From an uncultured Bacillota bacterium (GTDB lineage Bacteria > Bacillota > Dehalobacteriia > UBA4068), in assembly GCA_934427095.1 (NCBI GenBank), contig CAKRYM010000052.1, forward strand, positions 1 to 8,738: a stretch of 8,738 bases of DNA, read 5' to 3'. The notes beneath the pieces were generated by a model. That model did not search any database and was not told the DNA's origin. It saw nothing but the letters and a program-made list of their open reading frames with translations. Made by a program: the position numbers and the translations under genes. The stretch's first letter is position 1. Each line of letters starts with the position of its first letter. Positions 7,246-8,738 of the stretch are shown here, piece after piece.

Positions 7246-8738
7246 TTGGCGCGCTTCCCTTTGGCATGATTCCAGGGAAAGAAGCTCTCGTTCCCCTTTT
7301 GGAGCTGTACCCGTAGAAGGGAAACTTTTCTTGAAGCTGTGGGGAGGAACACCGCCGGAAACCACCTGTGTACTGCGATTGTTTATGGCAGGAGAACGGC
7401 AGGAGCTCCCCATGCTACGGGAAGAGGACGGCTTTTCCCTACGCATCAACGTTCCAGCTCTGCCAGGTCTTCTCTGGTATGTCTTCCAACTAAGTTGGGC
7501 TGGGGAAACCTGCTGGTATGGGCCTCGCCCCGGGCGCCAAGGGGGAGAAGGGCAAATTTGGCTGGAAGAGCCTCCGTCTTATCAGGTTACCCTTTATCGT
7601 CCCTGGACTTTGCCCACTTGGTATACGCAAGGGGTGGTCTATCAGGTTTATGTGGATCGGTTTTGCCGTTCGGCAGATTGGCTTAGCCATTACCCACAAG
7701 CGGAAGCAGGGGAATATCCCTTGCTCCATTTACAGTGGGAAGATAAGCCTTTTTATGACCGGGCAAAAGACGGCACCATCCGTCGCTGGGATTTTTTCGG
7801 CGGTTCTTTGCGGGGCTTGGAAAGTAAGCTCCCGGAATTGCATGATTTGGGGGTTACGGTGCTATATCTGAACCCCATCTTTCTGGCGGTCAGCAATCAT
7901 AAATACGATACCTGTGATTATCATCAGATTGACCCTGGTTACGGCACAGAGGAGGATTTCCGGCATTTGCTGGAAACCGCTGCTAAACTGGGGATGTATG
8001 TGCTTTTAGACGGTGTGTTTAGTCATACGGGCGCAGACAGCAAATATTTCGATATCCGGGGCCGGTTTGGGAATGGGGCTTGCCAAGGGCCAGCTTCTCC
8101 CTATTATGCTTGGTATCGTTTTCAGGATTTCCCTACAACGTACGCCTGCTGGTGGGGGGTAAAAGATTTACCCAATGTGGAGGAAAATGAGCCCACTTAC
8201 CAGGATTTTATTTATGGTAGTGACCATAGCGTTCTTGCGCATTGGTTGAAAGAAGGAATCATGGGCTTTCGGTTGGACGTAGCAGATGAGCTGCCGGAAT
8301 CCTTTATTCGGGATTTGCGCCAAAGCTTAAAAACCAGGCAACCCCAAGGCGTGCTGGTGGGGGAGGTGTGGGAGGACGCTTCCCATAAAGAAACCTATGG
8401 CCAGGTGAGGAATTATTTCCAAGGGGATGCATTGGACGGTGTCATGAATTACCCCTGGCGTCTAGCTTGGCTACGCTATCTTCTTTTGACCCAGAGCAGC
8501 GAGGAAACGGCGGAAGCCCTCCTTGCCTTGTACGAGAATTATCCGCCCCCAGCTTATTTGGGCAGTTGGAATTTGTTGGGGAGCCATGATCGTATCCGTA
8601 TCCTGACCCTGCTGGGCGGCGGGATGCAGGAAGGAGAAGAGGGGGAAAGCCAGGATTTAACCCCGTCCCAGCGTGTGCTAGGTCTACGCCGCTTAAAGCT
8701 GTTGGTGCTGATTCAAATGTGCAGCCCGGGTTTGCCGA
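7238..8738 (+). CDS. GH13 alpha-amylase-family glycosidase with N-terminal beta-sandwich domain (3' end outside window)
   Basis: The frame is open for 500 codons from ATG 7238 to the window edge without a stop. Residues about 18-110 look like a beta-sandwich (carbohydrate-binding/Ig-like) domain of the kind that precedes neopullulanase-like and debranching GH13 enzymes. The catalytic barrel begins near VVYQVYVDRF at 133-142. GH13 conserved regions are visible: region I DGVFSHTGADS (258-268, Ser where Asn is common), region II GFRLDVADE with nucleophile D347, region III LVGEVWED with acid/base E376, and region IV NLLGSHDRIRILT with D451. The visible end, MCSPGLP, matches the strand before the usual IYYGDE. 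No signal peptide is seen, so it is probably cytoplasmic. It resembles clostridial proteins annotated as alpha-glycosidase or amylopullulanase. Exact specificity (alpha-1,4, alpha-1,6 or both) cannot be told from sequence. Its place after glgA suggests hydrolysis of glycogen-derived branched dextrins. Confidence 0.92.
   Translation, partial: MSDWRASLWHDSRERSSRSPFGAVPVEGKLFLKLWGGTPPETTCVLRLFMAGERQELPMLREEDGFSLRINVPALPGLLWYVFQLSWAGETCWYGPRPGRQGGEGQIWLEEPPSYQVTLYRPWTLPTWYTQGVVYQVYVDRFCRSADWLSHYPQAEAGEYPLLHLQWEDKPFYDRAKDGTIRRWDFFGGSLRGLESKLPELHDLGVTVLYLNPIFLAVSNHKYDTCDYHQIDPGYGTEEDFRHLLETAAKLGMYVLLDGVFSHTGADSKYFDIRGRFGNGACQGPASPYYAWYRFQDFPTTYACWWGVKDLPNVEENEPTYQDFIYGSDHSVLAHWLKEGIMGFRLDVADELPESFIRDLRQSLKTRQPQGVLVGEVWEDASHKETYGQVRNYFQGDALDGVMNYPWRLAWLRYLLLTQSSEETAEALLALYENYPPPAYLGSWNLLGSHDRIRILTLLGGGMQEGEEGESQDLTPSQRVLGLRRLKLLVLIQMCSPGLP

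Noticed and set aside
7339..7871. Two overlapping plus-strand open frames (7339-7686 and 7518-7871)
   Set aside because: Both lie inside the GH13 gene in other frames; the GH13 frame contains clear catalytic motifs and runs unbroken from 7238.
1..8738. Mobile elements, CRISPR arrays, tRNA/rRNA genes, riboswitches
   Set aside because: None seen. Coding sequence fills nearly the whole window, with no gap over 48 nt, no direct-repeat arrays and no transposase-like frames.

Overview
The window holds part of a bacterial glycogen metabolism operon. Six genes lie on the + strand, packed end to end, in the order glgB (3' part), glgP, glgC, glgD, glgA, and a GH13 alpha-amylase-family gene that runs off the right edge. 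A separate glgD beside glgC points to Bacillota (Firmicutes). The strong GGAGG-type ribosome binding sites and base composition near 50% GC (judged by eye, not counted) also fit, with Clostridia or Negativicutes more likely than Bacilli. I cannot name a genus.

Layout: 2-1051 is the C-terminal half of the branching enzyme, starting just before its catalytic nucleophile. 1026-3458 is glycogen phosphorylase, overlapping glgB by 26 nt. 3507-4646 is ADP-glucose pyrophosphorylase GlgC. 4643-5764 is the GlgD subunit, overlapping glgC by 4 nt (ATGA). 5794-7245 is glycogen synthase GlgA. 7238 to the window end is a cytoplasmic GH13 enzyme overlapping glgA by 8 nt. The only gaps between genes are 48 nt (glgP-glgC) and 29 nt (glgD-glgA), and I see no promoter or convincing terminator. 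The layout suggests one polycistronic message whose promoter lies upstream of the window.

How the genes work together: GlgC with GlgD makes ADP-glucose from glucose-1-phosphate and ATP. GlgA adds the glucose to alpha-1,4 chains, and GlgB makes alpha-1,6 branches. GlgP degrades outer chains to glucose-1-phosphate. The GH13 enzyme is a candidate for hydrolysing the branched or short-chain limit products that GlgP leaves, since no GlgX/isoamylase gene is visible here.

I see no evidence of a new biological system. The points worth a second look are residue-level departures from family consensus (GlgA Q15 where lysine is expected, GlgC F25 at the E. coli Lys39 position, GlgP T78), a basic C-terminal tail on GlgB that overlaps the glgP start, and the coupled, uncharacterised GH13 gene.
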